The notes beneath the pieces were generated by a model that saw only the letters and a list, made by a program, of their open reading frames with translations, was not told the DNA's origin and did no database searches. 64,000 nucleotides of DNA from Saccharopolyspora_D taberi (GTDB lineage Bacteria > Actinomycetota > Actinomycetes > Mycobacteriales > Pseudonocardiaceae), in NCBI RefSeq assembly GCF_039534165.1, contig NZ_BAAAUX010000011.1:1-64000 (forward strand), in the 5' to 3' direction. The first letter of the stretch is position 1, and every line of letters begins with the position of its first letter. A program made the translations under genes and the position numbers. Below are positions 8,761 to 16,729 of the stretch, piece by piece.

Positions 8761-10155
8761 TTGAAAGCAGGCACGCCGGCGCTGAGCCGCGGACTCACCA
8801 CCCGGCACATCCGGTTCATCGCGCTGGGCTCGGCGATCGGCACCGGGTTGTTCTACGGCTCGTCGGAGTCGATCCAGGCGGCAGGCCCCTCGGTGCTGCT
8901 GGCCTACCTGATCGGCGGTGCCGCGGTCTTCCTGGTGCTGCGCGCCCTGGGCGAGATGGCGGTCAGCGATCCGGTGCCGGGCTCGTTCGGGGAGTACGCG
9001 CGCAAGCACCTCGGCCCGCTGCCGGGCTTCCTCACCGGCTGGACCTACACCTTCGAGATGATCATCGTCTGCATCGCGGACGTGACCGCGCTCGGCGTCT
9101 ACATGCAGTTCTGGTTCCCGGACGTGCCCAGATGGGTGTGGGTGCTCGCGACGCTGTGCGTGATCGGCACCGTCAACCTGCTCAGCGTCAAGGTCTTCGG
9201 CGAGCTGGAGTTCTGGTTCTCGCTGGTCAAGGTGCTGGCGATCATCGCGATGATCGCGGGCGGCGTCCTGGTGGTCGTCTTCGGCTTCCAGTCCCACGGC
9301 GTCGAGGTCGGCGTGCACAACCTGTGGGCGCACGGCGGCTTCTTCCCGACCGGTCTGGACGGTTTCCTCGCGTCGTTCGCGATCGTCATGTTCGCCTTCG
9401 GCGGCACCGAGATCATCGGCATCACCGCGGGCGAGGCCGAGGACCCGCAGCGGACCATCCCGCGCGCGGTCAACACCGTCCCGGTGCGGATCCTGCTGTT
9501 CTACGTGCTCACCCTCGGCGTGATCATGTCGATCATCCCGTGGCGCGACATCACCGACGCCGGCAGCCCGTTCGTGCAGATCTTCGGAAGCCTGGGCCTG
9601 ACCTCGGCGGCGACCGTGCTCAACGTCGTGGTCATCACCGCAGCGCTGTCGGCGATCAACAGCGACATCTTCGGCGCCGGGCGGATGCTGTTCGGCATGG
9701 CCCAGCGCGGCCAGGCCCCGGCGGTGATGCGCCGGGTCTCCCGCAACGGGGTGCCGTGGATGACCGTGGTCGTGATGACCGGCGCGCTGCTGGCGGGTGT
9801 CCTGCTGAACTACCTGATCCCGGAGCAGGTCTTCGAGATCATCGCCTCGATCGCCACCTTCGCCACGGTCTGGGTCTGGCTGATGATCCTGCTGGCGCAC
9901 TTCCGCTCCCGGCGCCGGATGACCCCGGAGCAGGTCGCGGCGCTGAAGTTCCCGGTACCGCTCTGGCCGTACGGGCAGATCGTCACCATCGCGTTCATGG
10001 TGCTGGTCTGCGTGTTGCTCGCGTTCTCCGCCGAGACGCGCGTGGCTCTGGTCGTCGGCGTCGGATGGCTCGCTGTGCTCGCGGTGGTCCACCTGGTCTG
10101 GGTTCGCCGCCGCGGCGGCGAACCCGCGCGGGACCTGAGCACACCCGTGGGCTGA
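8761..10155 (+). CDS. Amino acid permease (APC superfamily, AAT family)
   Basis: A 464-residue, 12-helix transporter for amino acid uptake. It opens with LTTRHIRFIALGSAIGTGLF, the helix 1 signature of the GABA/proline/aromatic amino acid permease family, and has GEMAVSDPVPGSFGEYA after helix 2 and FAFGGTEIIGITAGEAEDP in helix 6, the other family hallmarks. The start is TTG at 8761: GAGGAGG ends six bases before it and the resulting N-terminus fits the family, whereas the upstream ATG at 8698 has no site. It lies 135 bp after kynU, possibly as one operon. Substrate is not determined by the sequence. Confidence 0.92.
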   Translation: MKAGTPALSRGLTTRHIRFIALGSAIGTGLFYGSSESIQAAGPSVLLAYLIGGAAVFLVLRALGEMAVSDPVPGSFGEYARKHLGPLPGFLTGWTYTFEMIIVCIADVTALGVYMQFWFPDVPRWVWVLATLCVIGTVNLLSVKVFGELEFWFSLVKVLAIIAMIAGGVLVVVFGFQSHGVEVGVHNLWAHGGFFPTGLDGFLASFAIVMFAFGGTEIIGITAGEAEDPQRTIPRAVNTVPVRILLFYVLTLGVIMSIIPWRDITDAGSPFVQIFGSLGLTSAATVLNVVVITAALSAINSDIFGAGRMLFGMAQRGQAPAVMRRVSRNGVPWMTVVVMTGALLAGVLLNYLIPEQVFEIIASIATFATVWVWLMILLAHFRSRRRMTPEQVAALKFPVPLWPYGQIVTIAFMVLVCVLLAFSAETRVALVVGVGWLAVLAVVHLVWVRRRGGEPARDLSTPVG

Positions 10156-10254
10156 GCCTTCGGGGCGCTTCCGCTTGTTGGAGCGGGCCGTGCGGAACCG
10201 GGTTACCCGGCGTGCGGAATTCGCTACCTTTGGGCGAAGACTCGTGGAGGTGCG

Positions 10255-10707
10255 ATGGCTCGCAGAAGGGCCGTCCGGGGTCGGCTCGTCGCGTACGCGG
10301 TGTGCTTGGCGTTCATTTGGGCGGCGGTGTGGGCGGTCGACACCTCGTGGGCGTCGCTGCTGCTGCTGGCCTACGTCCTCACCGCCGCAATCGGGCTTTC
10401 GAGCTGGCGGCTGATGCGCGGGCGAGAAGAGACCCCGACGGATGTGCCTGGTGAAACCGCGCAGCCCGAAGGCGATCCGCACGTTCGCCCTGGGGACCAC
10501 ACCGGATCTTCAACCGGCAACCTGCTGAGCGGGCCCGTTCAAGGTCCTGCGGTTCAGGCGGGAACGATCCATGGTCCAGTGGTCCAGCCGGTCACTCACC
10601 ACCATTACTACCGTGGGACGGACGAAGGTCCGGCAGACCGAGAGCCACGAAGACTTCGTGACGGCTCTGCGAGCGCTGGCCGAGATCGCGCCGAAGCCAG
10701 CCGCTGA
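10255..10707 (+). CDS. Small membrane protein with GxVxGxxVQAG repeat motif
   Basis: A 150-residue protein with two N-terminal membrane helices (about 12-29 and 32-50), an acidic linker, then GNLLSGPVQGPAVQAG, TIHGPVVQ and THHHYY. This short beta-like repeat pattern is found next to or inside actinobacterial NTPase/effector proteins; its function is not established. The ATG has GGAGG nearby. Past about 10612 the codon bias of this frame drops, while frame +2 (running to 10822, containing SHEDFVTALRALAEIAPKPA) becomes G/C-biased at position 3. The true C-terminus may therefore lie in the other frame, through a real or sequencing frameshift. Confidence 0.6.
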   Translation: MARRRAVRGRLVAYAVCLAFIWAAVWAVDTSWASLLLLAYVLTAAIGLSSWRLMRGREETPTDVPGETAQPEGDPHVRPGDHTGSSTGNLLSGPVQGPAVQAGTIHGPVVQPVTHHHYYRGTDEGPADREPRRLRDGSASAGRDRAEASR

Positions 10708-10803
10708 CGCGATCGAGTTGCCCGGTCGGGTGTCCCGTGTTTGCCTGCTCCTTCCGCACGGGCAGACCAGGGTTGAGGACCCGACACGCGAAGGAGCCCC
10801 GAA

Positions 10804-10953
10804 ATGCCGTGGACCAAGGTGACGACCCCGCGGGTGCCGCTGCTCCGGCAGCTGATCACGGAGCCGATCGGCCCGAGGCGGGCGCCCGCCGGGTACGACC
10901 CGCTGCTGCACACCGGTCCGCGAACGCCGCCGGAGCTTCTCAGGCGCCGGTGA
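10804..10953 (+). CDS. Small basic protein of 49 residues
   Basis: A short gene with a strong GAAGGAG site seven bases before its ATG and G or C at the third position of nearly every codon. The product is proline- and arginine-rich (it starts MPWTKVTTPRVPLLRQL and ends PPELLRRR), with no cysteine, no membrane segment and no family I recognise. It ends 4 bp before the TTG of the coiled-coil gene, so the two are probably translated together. Function unknown. Confidence 0.6.
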   Translation: MPWTKVTTPRVPLLRQLITEPIGPRRAPAGYDPLLHTGPRTPPELLRRR

Positions 10954-10957
10954 TCGG

Positions 10958-11728
10958 TTGGACGTCGACGAGGCGGTGCGCGCCCTTTACCGCGTCCCGC
11001 CTCCGGACTTCGTGGCGGAACGGGACCGGCAGGCCGCGCTCGCCCGCGACGGAGGCGACGGCCACCTCGCCGCCGAGCTCAAGAAGCAGCGCAAGCCGGT
11101 GCTCGCAGCCTGGGCGGTCAACCTGCTCGCCGGGTCGGCGCGCAAGCAGCTGGACGCGCTGGTCGACGTCGGCGCGCGGATGCGGTCCGCGCAGCGGGAC
11201 CTGCGGGCGGACGAGGTCCGCACGCTCGACCGGGAACGCGCCCGGCTGCAACGCGAGCTGACCGCCACGGCGGTGAAGCTCGCCGAGCAAGCCGGGCACC
11301 CCCTGGGCGGCCAAGCGGTGCAGCAGGTCGAACAGACCCTGCACGCCGCGGTGTCCGATCCCTCGCAGGCCGCGCAGGTGCAGGCCGGAACCCTCGTGAA
11401 ACCCCTGAGCTACAGCGGGTTCGGGCTCGACGAGCTGTCCGCCGAAGCACTCCTGCGCGCGCCGGAACGCCAGAAACCGGCCGCTCCCAAGAAGAAACTC
11501 CGCGCGGAGCTGGCCGCTGCCGCCGAAGACGTCCGCCGGGACGAGCAGTCGCTCGCCGAAGCCCGGCGGACGCTGGAGGAAGCCGAGCAGCGGCAGGCGG
11601 AACTCCAGGAACAGCTCGACCAGGCCGCTCGGGAGGTCGACGACGCCCGCGAAGCGGTCCGGAAGGCCCGGCAGCAGCACGAGCAGGCGCAGCAGCGGCA
11701 CCGCGAGCTTCAGGCGCGGGATCAGTAG
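10958..11728 (+). CDS. Actinobacterial coiled-coil protein of unknown function
   Basis: A 256-residue protein of a family common in actinomycetes: an N-terminal region with VDEAVRALYRVPPPDFVAER and AAELKKQRKPVLAAWAVNLL (about 2-60), a middle basic helical stretch, and a long C-terminal coiled coil (about 175-256) rich in Glu, Gln, Ala and Arg. No enzyme motif, signal peptide or membrane segment is visible. The TTG start lies 4 bp after the small upstream gene. Its 3' end overlaps the convergent tautomerase gene by 7 bp. The role is unknown; a structural or nucleic-acid-binding role would be a guess. Confidence 0.75.
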   Translation: MDVDEAVRALYRVPPPDFVAERDRQAALARDGGDGHLAAELKKQRKPVLAAWAVNLLAGSARKQLDALVDVGARMRSAQRDLRADEVRTLDRERARLQRELTATAVKLAEQAGHPLGGQAVQQVEQTLHAAVSDPSQAAQVQAGTLVKPLSYSGFGLDELSAEALLRAPERQKPAAPKKKLRAELAAAAEDVRRDEQSLAEARRTLEEAEQRQAELQEQLDQAAREVDDAREAVRKARQQHEQAQQRHRELQARDQ

Positions 11729-12147
11729 GGAGCCGCCGCGTTGTTCGCCGCCCAGCTCTTCTCCGCGTCGGAACCGGCCGGGGGCGGCACGATCCCGTTG
11801 ATCATCCAGAGGTCCTCGCTGGTCTCGTCCACGTGGAACTCCCAGTGCAGCCCCGGGTGCCGTTCCAGGTGGGGCTGCAGCATGCGCCTGATCCACTGCG
11901 CGGTCCGGCGGCGGCTCTCCTGGTCGGGGTTGCGCCGGGCGATGTGGTCGATGGCGATGCGGACCCCGGCCGGAGCGGGGTCCCCGCCGACGTAGAAGTC
12001 CTCCGGGCGGGTCTCGTGGAACAGCGTGATCACGTAGAAGCGGGGCAGCCCGACCTGTTCGTAGTGGTCGGCGATGCGGGTGGCGAGCTGGTGCTTGTCC
12101 TCGCCGGTGAAGGTTCCGGGCGTGTGGTGGATGGTCCACAGCGGCAT
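11722..12147 (-). CDS. Tautomerase-superfamily protein (cis-CaaD-like)
   Basis: A 141-residue protein with the catalytic Pro directly after the initiator Met (MPLWTIHHTPGTFTGEDKH), the hallmark of 4-oxalocrotonate tautomerase relatives. The doubled length, and the segments YVITLFHETRPEDFYVGG and WEFHVDETSEDLWMINGI, match the fused two-domain cis-3-chloroacrylic acid dehalogenase-like subgroup. The ATG has GGAGGAGAA eight bases upstream. It is 32 bp downstream of the SDR gene on the same strand and likely co-transcribed. The substrate is unknown. Confidence 0.85.
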   Translation of the reverse strand: MPLWTIHHTPGTFTGEDKHQLATRIADHYEQVGLPRFYVITLFHETRPEDFYVGGDPAPAGVRIAIDHIARRNPDQESRRRTAQWIRRMLQPHLERHPGLHWEFHVDETSEDLWMINGIVPPPAGSDAEKSWAANNAAAPY

Positions 12148-12179
12148 TCGAGTTCTCCTCCGGTTGGTGGGATTCGGTG

Positions 12180-12887
12180 TCAGCGGGCGAAAACCAGGTC
12201 TTCGACCGGCCCGGACAGCGCTGCCTTGGCGGCGGCGCTGACGTCGTCGGCGAGCACTTCCACCGCCCCGTTCTCCAGACCGTCGACGATCCGCGCGGCC
12301 ACTTCGGCCGGGGTCGCCTTCGGGCGTTCGATGGCGCTGACCATCTCGGTGTCGATGAGTCCCGCGTGCGCGCCGACGACCTGGGTGCGCTGGCCGGCCA
12401 GTTCGAGCCGCAGCGAGTTCGTGACCGACCATGCCGCCGCCTTGGACGCCCCGTAAGCACCGCTGCCCGCCAGCCAGGACAGGACCGAGTGCATGTTCAC
12501 GAGCGCTCCCCCGCCGTTCGCGGCCAGGACCGGCGCGAACGCCCGCGCCACCCGCAGCGGTCCGAAGACGTTGACGTCGAACGTCGTTGCGGCGGCGTCG
12601 AGATCGTCCGCGAGCAGCGCGGCCGGGAGCAGGACCCCGGCGTTGTTGAACACGATCTCGGCATCGGCGGCGAGCTCCGCGAGAGCGGCCACCGACTCCG
12701 CCGAGCGGACCTCCAGCTCGGCCGCAACCACCCGCGGGCGGTCATCGCCATGCGCCGAGCGCGCGGTGGCGTACACCTTCCGCGCCCCGCGGGCCAGTAC
12801 CTCGTCCACCAGCGCGGCGCCGAGGCCGCGCCGGCCTCCGGTCACCACGACGGTTCTGCCTGCCACCGCTACCACTTCGCCCTCCAT
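12180..12887 (-). CDS. Short-chain dehydrogenase/reductase
   Basis: A 235-residue classical SDR. The cofactor motif TGGRRGLG is at 16-23, followed by the NNAG strand, the catalytic Ser in MHSVLSWLAGSGA and the YGASK Tyr/Lys pair. An Arg-rich glycine loop and VYATARS after beta-2 suggest preference for NADP(H). The start at MEGEVVAVAG is preferred over one five codons upstream, which would run into the promoter. It is divergent from an HxlR regulator across 73 bp containing a repeated CGTTAGTTA, so this oxidoreductase (and the tautomerase behind it) is the regulator's probable target. Confidence 0.88.
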   Translation of the reverse strand: MEGEVVAVAGRTVVVTGGRRGLGAALVDEVLARGARKVYATARSAHGDDRPRVVAAELEVRSAESVAALAELAADAEIVFNNAGVLLPAALLADDLDAAATTFDVNVFGPLRVARAFAPVLAANGGGALVNMHSVLSWLAGSGAYGASKAAAWSVTNSLRLELAGQRTQVVGAHAGLIDTEMVSAIERPKATPAEVAARIVDGLENGAVEVLADDVSAAAKAALSGPVEDLVFAR

Positions 12888-12901
12888 CTGAATAACGATC
12901 A

Positions 12902-12954
12902 CGTTAGTTAGATGACAACACGGACCGCTGGATAATGCAAGCGTTAGTTACAAT
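12902..12954 (+). promoter_or_regulatory. HxlR/SDR divergent promoter with two CGTTAGTTA repeats
   Basis: The 9-mer CGTTAGTTA occurs at 12902-12910 and 12942-12950, 40 bp apart (about four helical turns), the only such pair in this spacer. The second copy overlaps a -10-like TACAAT (12949-12954) placed seven bases before the HxlR GTG, implying a leaderless regulator transcript. The first copy sits 15 bp before the SDR start. This is the layout expected for an autoregulated repressor of a divergent target (inference). Confidence 0.55.
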
Positions 12955-12960
12955 GTCCGG

Positions 12961-13446
12961 GTGGCGATGGAGTTCGAGGAACGGCTGCGCGACCGGGAGA
13001 AGTGGTCGATCGGCGACGGCTGCTCGGCCGCCCGGGTGCTGGACCTGCTGAGCACCAAGACGGTGTTCCTGGTGGTCCGCGAATGCTTCTACGGCACGAC
13101 GAGGTTCGAGGACTTCGTGACGCGGATCGGGACCTCGGCCCCCGCGGTGTCGCGAGCGCTCAAGCAGCTGGAGTCGGCGCGGATCGTCACCCGCGTTCCC
13201 TACCAGGAACCGGGAAAGCGGGCCCGCGACGAGTACCGGCTGACCGAGGCAGGCGAGGACCTGCTGCCGGTGTTCCTGTCGCTGATGCAGTGGGGCGACA
13301 AGCACCTGCAGGACGACAACCCGCCCCTGTCGTTCGTCGAAGCGGAGACCGGCCGCGCGATGGGAGTCCGCGTGACCGCCGACCCGGCGCCGGAGACGGC
13401 TTCCGACGACATCGAGATCCGGCTGAACCCCGCCTGGCGGCGCTAG
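12961..13446 (+). CDS. HxlR-family transcriptional regulator
   Basis: A 161-residue winged-helix regulator. The domain runs from CSAARVLDLLSTKTVFLVVR to TEAGEDLLPV, with the recognition region RFEDFVTRIGTSAPAVSRAL and a wing at PYQEPGKRARDEY. The conserved HxlR cysteine near the start of the domain is present (CSAA), so redox or electrophile sensing is possible. GTG at 12961 has no ribosome site but lies seven bases after a TACAAT hexamer, consistent with a leaderless mRNA. It is divergent from the SDR and tautomerase genes and convergent, with 4 bp overlap, with the DUF418-like gene. Confidence 0.9.
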   Translation: MAMEFEERLRDREKWSIGDGCSAARVLDLLSTKTVFLVVRECFYGTTRFEDFVTRIGTSAPAVSRALKQLESARIVTRVPYQEPGKRARDEYRLTEAGEDLLPVFLSLMQWGDKHLQDDNPPLSFVEAETGRAMGVRVTADPAPETASDDIEIRLNPAWRR

Positions 13447-14633
13447 CCGCCCCTGCCCAGCACCGCGTCGCGGGCGCGGTTCGACAGCAACGACACCGCC
13501 CACTCCAGCGGTCCGCGTTCGAAGAAACTCCGCCAGACGACGGCGAAAGCCAGCGCGACGCCGAGCTGGACGAGGTAGCCGGGAACCGCGTCGAACACGT
13601 CCAGCGGGGAGACCATGAACGCGATGTGCGCGCTGTAGATGGTCAGCGGCATCGCGCCGACCGCCGACAGCGGCACGAACACCGCGTGCACGACCTTGCT
13701 CGGCACGGGCCGGGTCACGTGCGTGAGCAGCAGCACCGCACCGAGCAGCGCGACCGCGACTCCGGTGGTGTGGATCAGGTCGATCGGTGTTCCCGTGTGG
13801 CGCACGTCGGCGACGAGCCACCACCACGTGCCCGTGGGTGTCGTGCCCGATTCCCCGAACTTCATGATGTCGTCGACATCCGAGGGAGTCAGGTCGTCAT
13901 CCGCCGCGCTGCTCAGGATCGCGGCCATCCCGCCGAACGGCCCGAGCAGCAGCCGCGACAGCAGTGCGGCTCCGACGGCCATCGCGGTTCCCGCTCCGAA
14001 CATCGCCCAGGCCGTCCGCATCGAGGACAGCCGCAGCCTGCCGAGCAGGATTCCCACCGCCAGGTAGGTCATCCACGGCAGCGCCGGGTACCCGCCGGTC
14101 AGCATGACCTCCACCAGCAGTCCGAGCGGATCGGTGAACAGGTATCCGAAGGACGGGTTCTCCAGGGCTGGTTCGGGCAGGAGGTCCCGGATGAGCTGGC
14201 TCAGCACCGGCACCGCCAGCGGCAGCGCCACCACCGCCGCGACCAGCCCGCGGGTGCTCAGGAACACCAGCGGGATCGCCAGCAGGAACATCGCCCCGTA
14301 GTAGGCGAGGATGACGTCCACGACGTCGATGTCGGCGTAGCCGAGGCTGAGCCCGATCAGCCCGATCCCGAACGCCCGCCCGGTCAGCGCGGCGGCCACC
14401 GCCCAGCCCTCGCGCCCGCCGGGAACCTTCCGGCGCCGGGTGGTGAACGCGATCCCGAGCCCGGCCAGCACCGCGAACACCGCGGCGGAACGCCCGGTCA
14501 CCACCGCGTTCGACAGCGTCGGGTTCCCCGCCGCGTCGGAGCTGTCGAGGGCGTGCAGGCCCATCATCCCGAACAGCGCGATCCCGCGGGTCGCGTCGAC
14601 GCCCACCAACCTTCCGGTACCCGCGCGCAGCAT
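13443..14633 (-). CDS. DUF418-like acyltransferase-type membrane protein
   Basis: A roughly 396-residue polytopic protein with about ten hydrophobic helices. The N-terminal RLVGVDATRGIALFGMMGLH is the signature of the DUF418/heparan-glucosaminide-acetyltransferase-like superfamily, and the C-terminal FFERGPLEW is the family's typical end. Members are thought to move acyl groups across membranes, but this one has no demonstrated substrate. I prefer the ATG at 14633, which puts the signature near the N-terminus; a TTG 13 codons upstream keeps the frame. A second protein of this type is encoded at 50408-51559. Confidence 0.8.
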   Translation of the reverse strand: MLRAGTGRLVGVDATRGIALFGMMGLHALDSSDAAGNPTLSNAVVTGRSAAVFAVLAGLGIAFTTRRRKVPGGREGWAVAAALTGRAFGIGLIGLSLGYADIDVVDVILAYYGAMFLLAIPLVFLSTRGLVAAVVALPLAVPVLSQLIRDLLPEPALENPSFGYLFTDPLGLLVEVMLTGGYPALPWMTYLAVGILLGRLRLSSMRTAWAMFGAGTAMAVGAALLSRLLLGPFGGMAAILSSAADDDLTPSDVDDIMKFGESGTTPTGTWWWLVADVRHTGTPIDLIHTTGVAVALLGAVLLLTHVTRPVPSKVVHAVFVPLSAVGAMPLTIYSAHIAFMVSPLDVFDAVPGYLVQLGVALAFAVVWRSFFERGPLEWAVSLLSNRARDAVLGRGG

Positions 14634-14836
14634 CCCGTCGCGCCAGGTCCTCGCTTTGGCACTCAGTCTCAAGATCCACGGCCCCCGTTCCGGCGGCAGC
14701 CTCCCGGACGCTCGGCCCGGCGCACTCCTCCCAGACTGGCCGCGGTCGGCCCGGTCGGCTCGTCGATCTGCCCCGTCGGATTAATTTCACTCGACACTGA
14801 AGCCACAGTCGCAACAAACGGATTAGGCTCGCGACG

Positions 14837-15286
14837 GTGAGCTTCCAAGTGGTCCCCGCGGCGTACGTGATCTTCCGCCGGAACGACGAAGTGCTGCTGC
14901 AACTGCGCGAGAACACCGGATACATGGACGGCCACTGGGCGGCAGCCGCGGCCGGCCACATCGAGGCCGGCGAGCCCGCCCCGGCTGCGGCGGTCCGGGA
15001 GGCCGCCGAGGAGCTCGGGGTGCGCGTCGACCCCGCCGACCTGGTCCCGCTGGCGGTCATGCACCGGACCAGGGGCGACGGCCAGGCGATCAACGAGCGG
15101 GTCGACTTCTTCTTCGAGTGCCGCCGGTGGACCGGCGAGCCCCGGCTGATGGAACCGGAGAAGGCCGCGGACCTGCGCTGGTTCAGCCTCGGCGCGCTCC
15201 CGGACCCGGTGGTCGCCCACGAGCTCCGCGTGCTGCGCGGACTCCGCGACGGCGACCTCGACCTCGTGCTCGTCCACGGGTTCTGA
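14837..15286 (+). CDS. Nudix hydrolase
   Basis: A 149-residue pyrophosphohydrolase. The Nudix box is complete: G41-type start GHIEAGEPAPAAAVREAAEE followed by LGV, with REAAEELG giving the magnesium-binding glutamates. The opening VVPAAYVIFRRNDEVLLQL and the MDGHWAAAAAGHIEAGE strand resemble NTP- and nucleotide-derivative-cleaving members of the MutT type. GTG is the start; no ribosome site precedes it, but TAGGCT lies eight bases upstream, so the mRNA may be leaderless. The substrate cannot be read from the sequence. Confidence 0.9.
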   Translation: MSFQVVPAAYVIFRRNDEVLLQLRENTGYMDGHWAAAAAGHIEAGEPAPAAAVREAAEELGVRVDPADLVPLAVMHRTRGDGQAINERVDFFFECRRWTGEPRLMEPEKAADLRWFSLGALPDPVVAHELRVLRGLRDGDLDLVLVHGF

Positions 15287-15292
15287 CGCACG

Positions 15293-15307
15293 TCACCTAT
15301 CAGGTGA
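15293..15307 (+). terminator. Short hairpin after the Nudix gene
   Basis: TCACCT-ATC-AGGTGA is a perfect 6-bp inverted repeat with a 3-base loop seven bases after the Nudix stop. There is no T-tract, which is usual in this GC range. It could equally be a processing or regulatory hairpin for the next gene. Confidence 0.35.
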
Positions 15308-15389
15308 AAGTCGGTGCTTCGCCGGGCTCCCCGCCGCAGGTGCTGGTGACAGTGGCGGCACAAACCCCTACTCCCCCGGGAGGATTTCC

Positions 15390-15674
15390 GTGGAAATGCC
15401 ACTGGTCAACAACTGCGGAGCCGAGGACTGCGCCTACAACAGCGATCACAACTGCCACGCGCTGGCCATCACCATCGGCGAGCCCCGGCACGCGCAGTGC
15501 GACACCTTCACCACCGTGTCGCAGCGCGGCGGTGACCCGGACGCGATCGGGCACGTCGGCGCCTGCAAGATGAGCGACTGCCGGCACAACGTCGACCTGG
15601 AGTGCCAGGCCCCGGGCATCACCATCGGCTACCAGCAGAACACCGTCGACTGCCTGACCTACGCCCCGGCCTGA
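15390..15674 (+). CDS. DUF1540 cysteine-rich protein
   Basis: A 94-residue protein with two DUF1540 units. The first is CGAEDCAYNSDHNCHALAI and the second CKMSDCRHNVDLECQAPGI, each followed by TIG and a later single Cys (CDTF, CLTY). The eight regularly spaced cysteines suggest a small metal-binding (zinc) domain; the function of the family is unknown. GTG is the start, with GGGAGGA six bases upstream. Its end overlaps the convergent nitroreductase by 16 bp. Confidence 0.88.
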   Translation: MEMPLVNNCGAEDCAYNSDHNCHALAITIGEPRHAQCDTFTTVSQRGGDPDAIGHVGACKMSDCRHNVDLECQAPGITIGYQQNTVDCLTYAPA

Positions 15675-16654
15675 TCGACCAGCAGCTCCCGCGGCTCCCG
15701 GCGGGGCGTCGCGGGCGCGGGCGTGCCGTAGCCGACCCGGACCACCGCCTGCGGGTGCAGGCTCCCGCCGAGCAGCCGCCGCAGCTCCTCCCGGACCTCG
15801 CCGACCTCGGTCACCTGCGAGATCAGCGACGCGACCAGGCCGAGCGAGGTCGCGGTGAGCAGCATCCGCTGCAACGCCTGCCCCGCCTCCAGGTCGGCGG
15901 TCCGGGTGCCGCTGTGCGAGCACAGCACCAGCAGCAGCGGGTCGTACTCGAAGTCCTTGCCCGGCAACCGGATCCGGGCCTGCCCGCCGGAGAAGTCCCG
16001 CAGCACCCACTGGTCCTGGGGTTCCGGCAACGGCCCGGCCGACGCCGCGGGCACCCCCTCGACCTCCCCGGGCCCGCGGCCGGTCCACTCCAGCATCTCG
16101 GCGACGAATGCCGGATCGTCCAGCTGCGCCCGGTGCGCGGTGCGCACCAGGTTCTCCAGAACCCCCAGCTGCGACCGCTCGACGACGTGCAGCCAGCAGT
16201 CCTCGGCCTGCACCGCGCGGACCAGCGCCTGGCAGTGGGCCAGCGGCACCGGGTCGGGCAGGAACGGGCGCCGGTTGCTGCGGCGGACCGGGATCGCCCG
16301 GAACAGTTCGGACTCCGGCGGCGCCGGGTCGGCGTGCTCTGCGACCCGGACGTGCGCCAGCGCCCACGGTCCGCCGGTGCGCGGCACCAGCGTCACGTCC
16401 GGCCGGATCCCGGCCTGCGCCAGGGCGATCCGGAGGTTGAGCAGCGCCGCGCCGCAGCCGACGCGCAGCTCGCGGTCGTCCGGGTCGGCGGCGGGCAGCC
16501 TGCGTCGCGGATCGCAGAACAGCTCGATCGACTCCGGCGACAGCCGGAACCGCCAGGGCTGGCGGTTGTGCAGCGACGGCGCCGCACCGGCCAGCCGGAG
16601 CAGCTGCTCGGTCTGCTCCGAGGACAGGCCCAACGCCGGTGGAAACGGTTCCAT
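15659..16654 (-). CDS. Acg-family nitroreductase-like FMN-binding protein
   Basis: A 331-residue protein of the Acg group (M. tuberculosis Rv2032-like), which contains two degenerate nitroreductase units fused in one chain. Visible hallmarks are the N-terminal LAGAAPSLHNRQPWRF (FMN-contacting in nitroreductases), ELRVGCGAALLNLRIAL, RRSNRRPF and the C-terminal QALQRMLLTATSLGLVASL. Characterised relatives bind or sequester FMN and are often linked to dormancy/redox stress regulons. No DosR-type box was searched computationally. A standalone gene. Confidence 0.85.
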   Translation of the reverse strand: MEPFPPALGLSSEQTEQLLRLAGAAPSLHNRQPWRFRLSPESIELFCDPRRRLPAADPDDRELRVGCGAALLNLRIALAQAGIRPDVTLVPRTGGPWALAHVRVAEHADPAPPESELFRAIPVRRSNRRPFLPDPVPLAHCQALVRAVQAEDCWLHVVERSQLGVLENLVRTAHRAQLDDPAFVAEMLEWTGRGPGEVEGVPAASAGPLPEPQDQWVLRDFSGGQARIRLPGKDFEYDPLLLVLCSHSGTRTADLEAGQALQRMLLTATSLGLVASLISQVTEVGEVREELRRLLGGSLHPQAVVRVGYGTPAPATPRREPRELLVDQAGA

Positions 16655-16729
16655 CTCCCACGCCCCTCAACACCGCGCGAACCGAGTCTCGCAGAGCACC
16701 CGCCGCACCGCCGACTTCGGCACACAGGG

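Noticed and set aside
7132..10500. 1122-codon open frame on the minus strand opposite kynU and the permease
   Set aside because: Low-complexity Arg/His/Gln/Asp-rich translation, typical of the antisense frame of GC-rich genes; both plus-strand genes have clear families.
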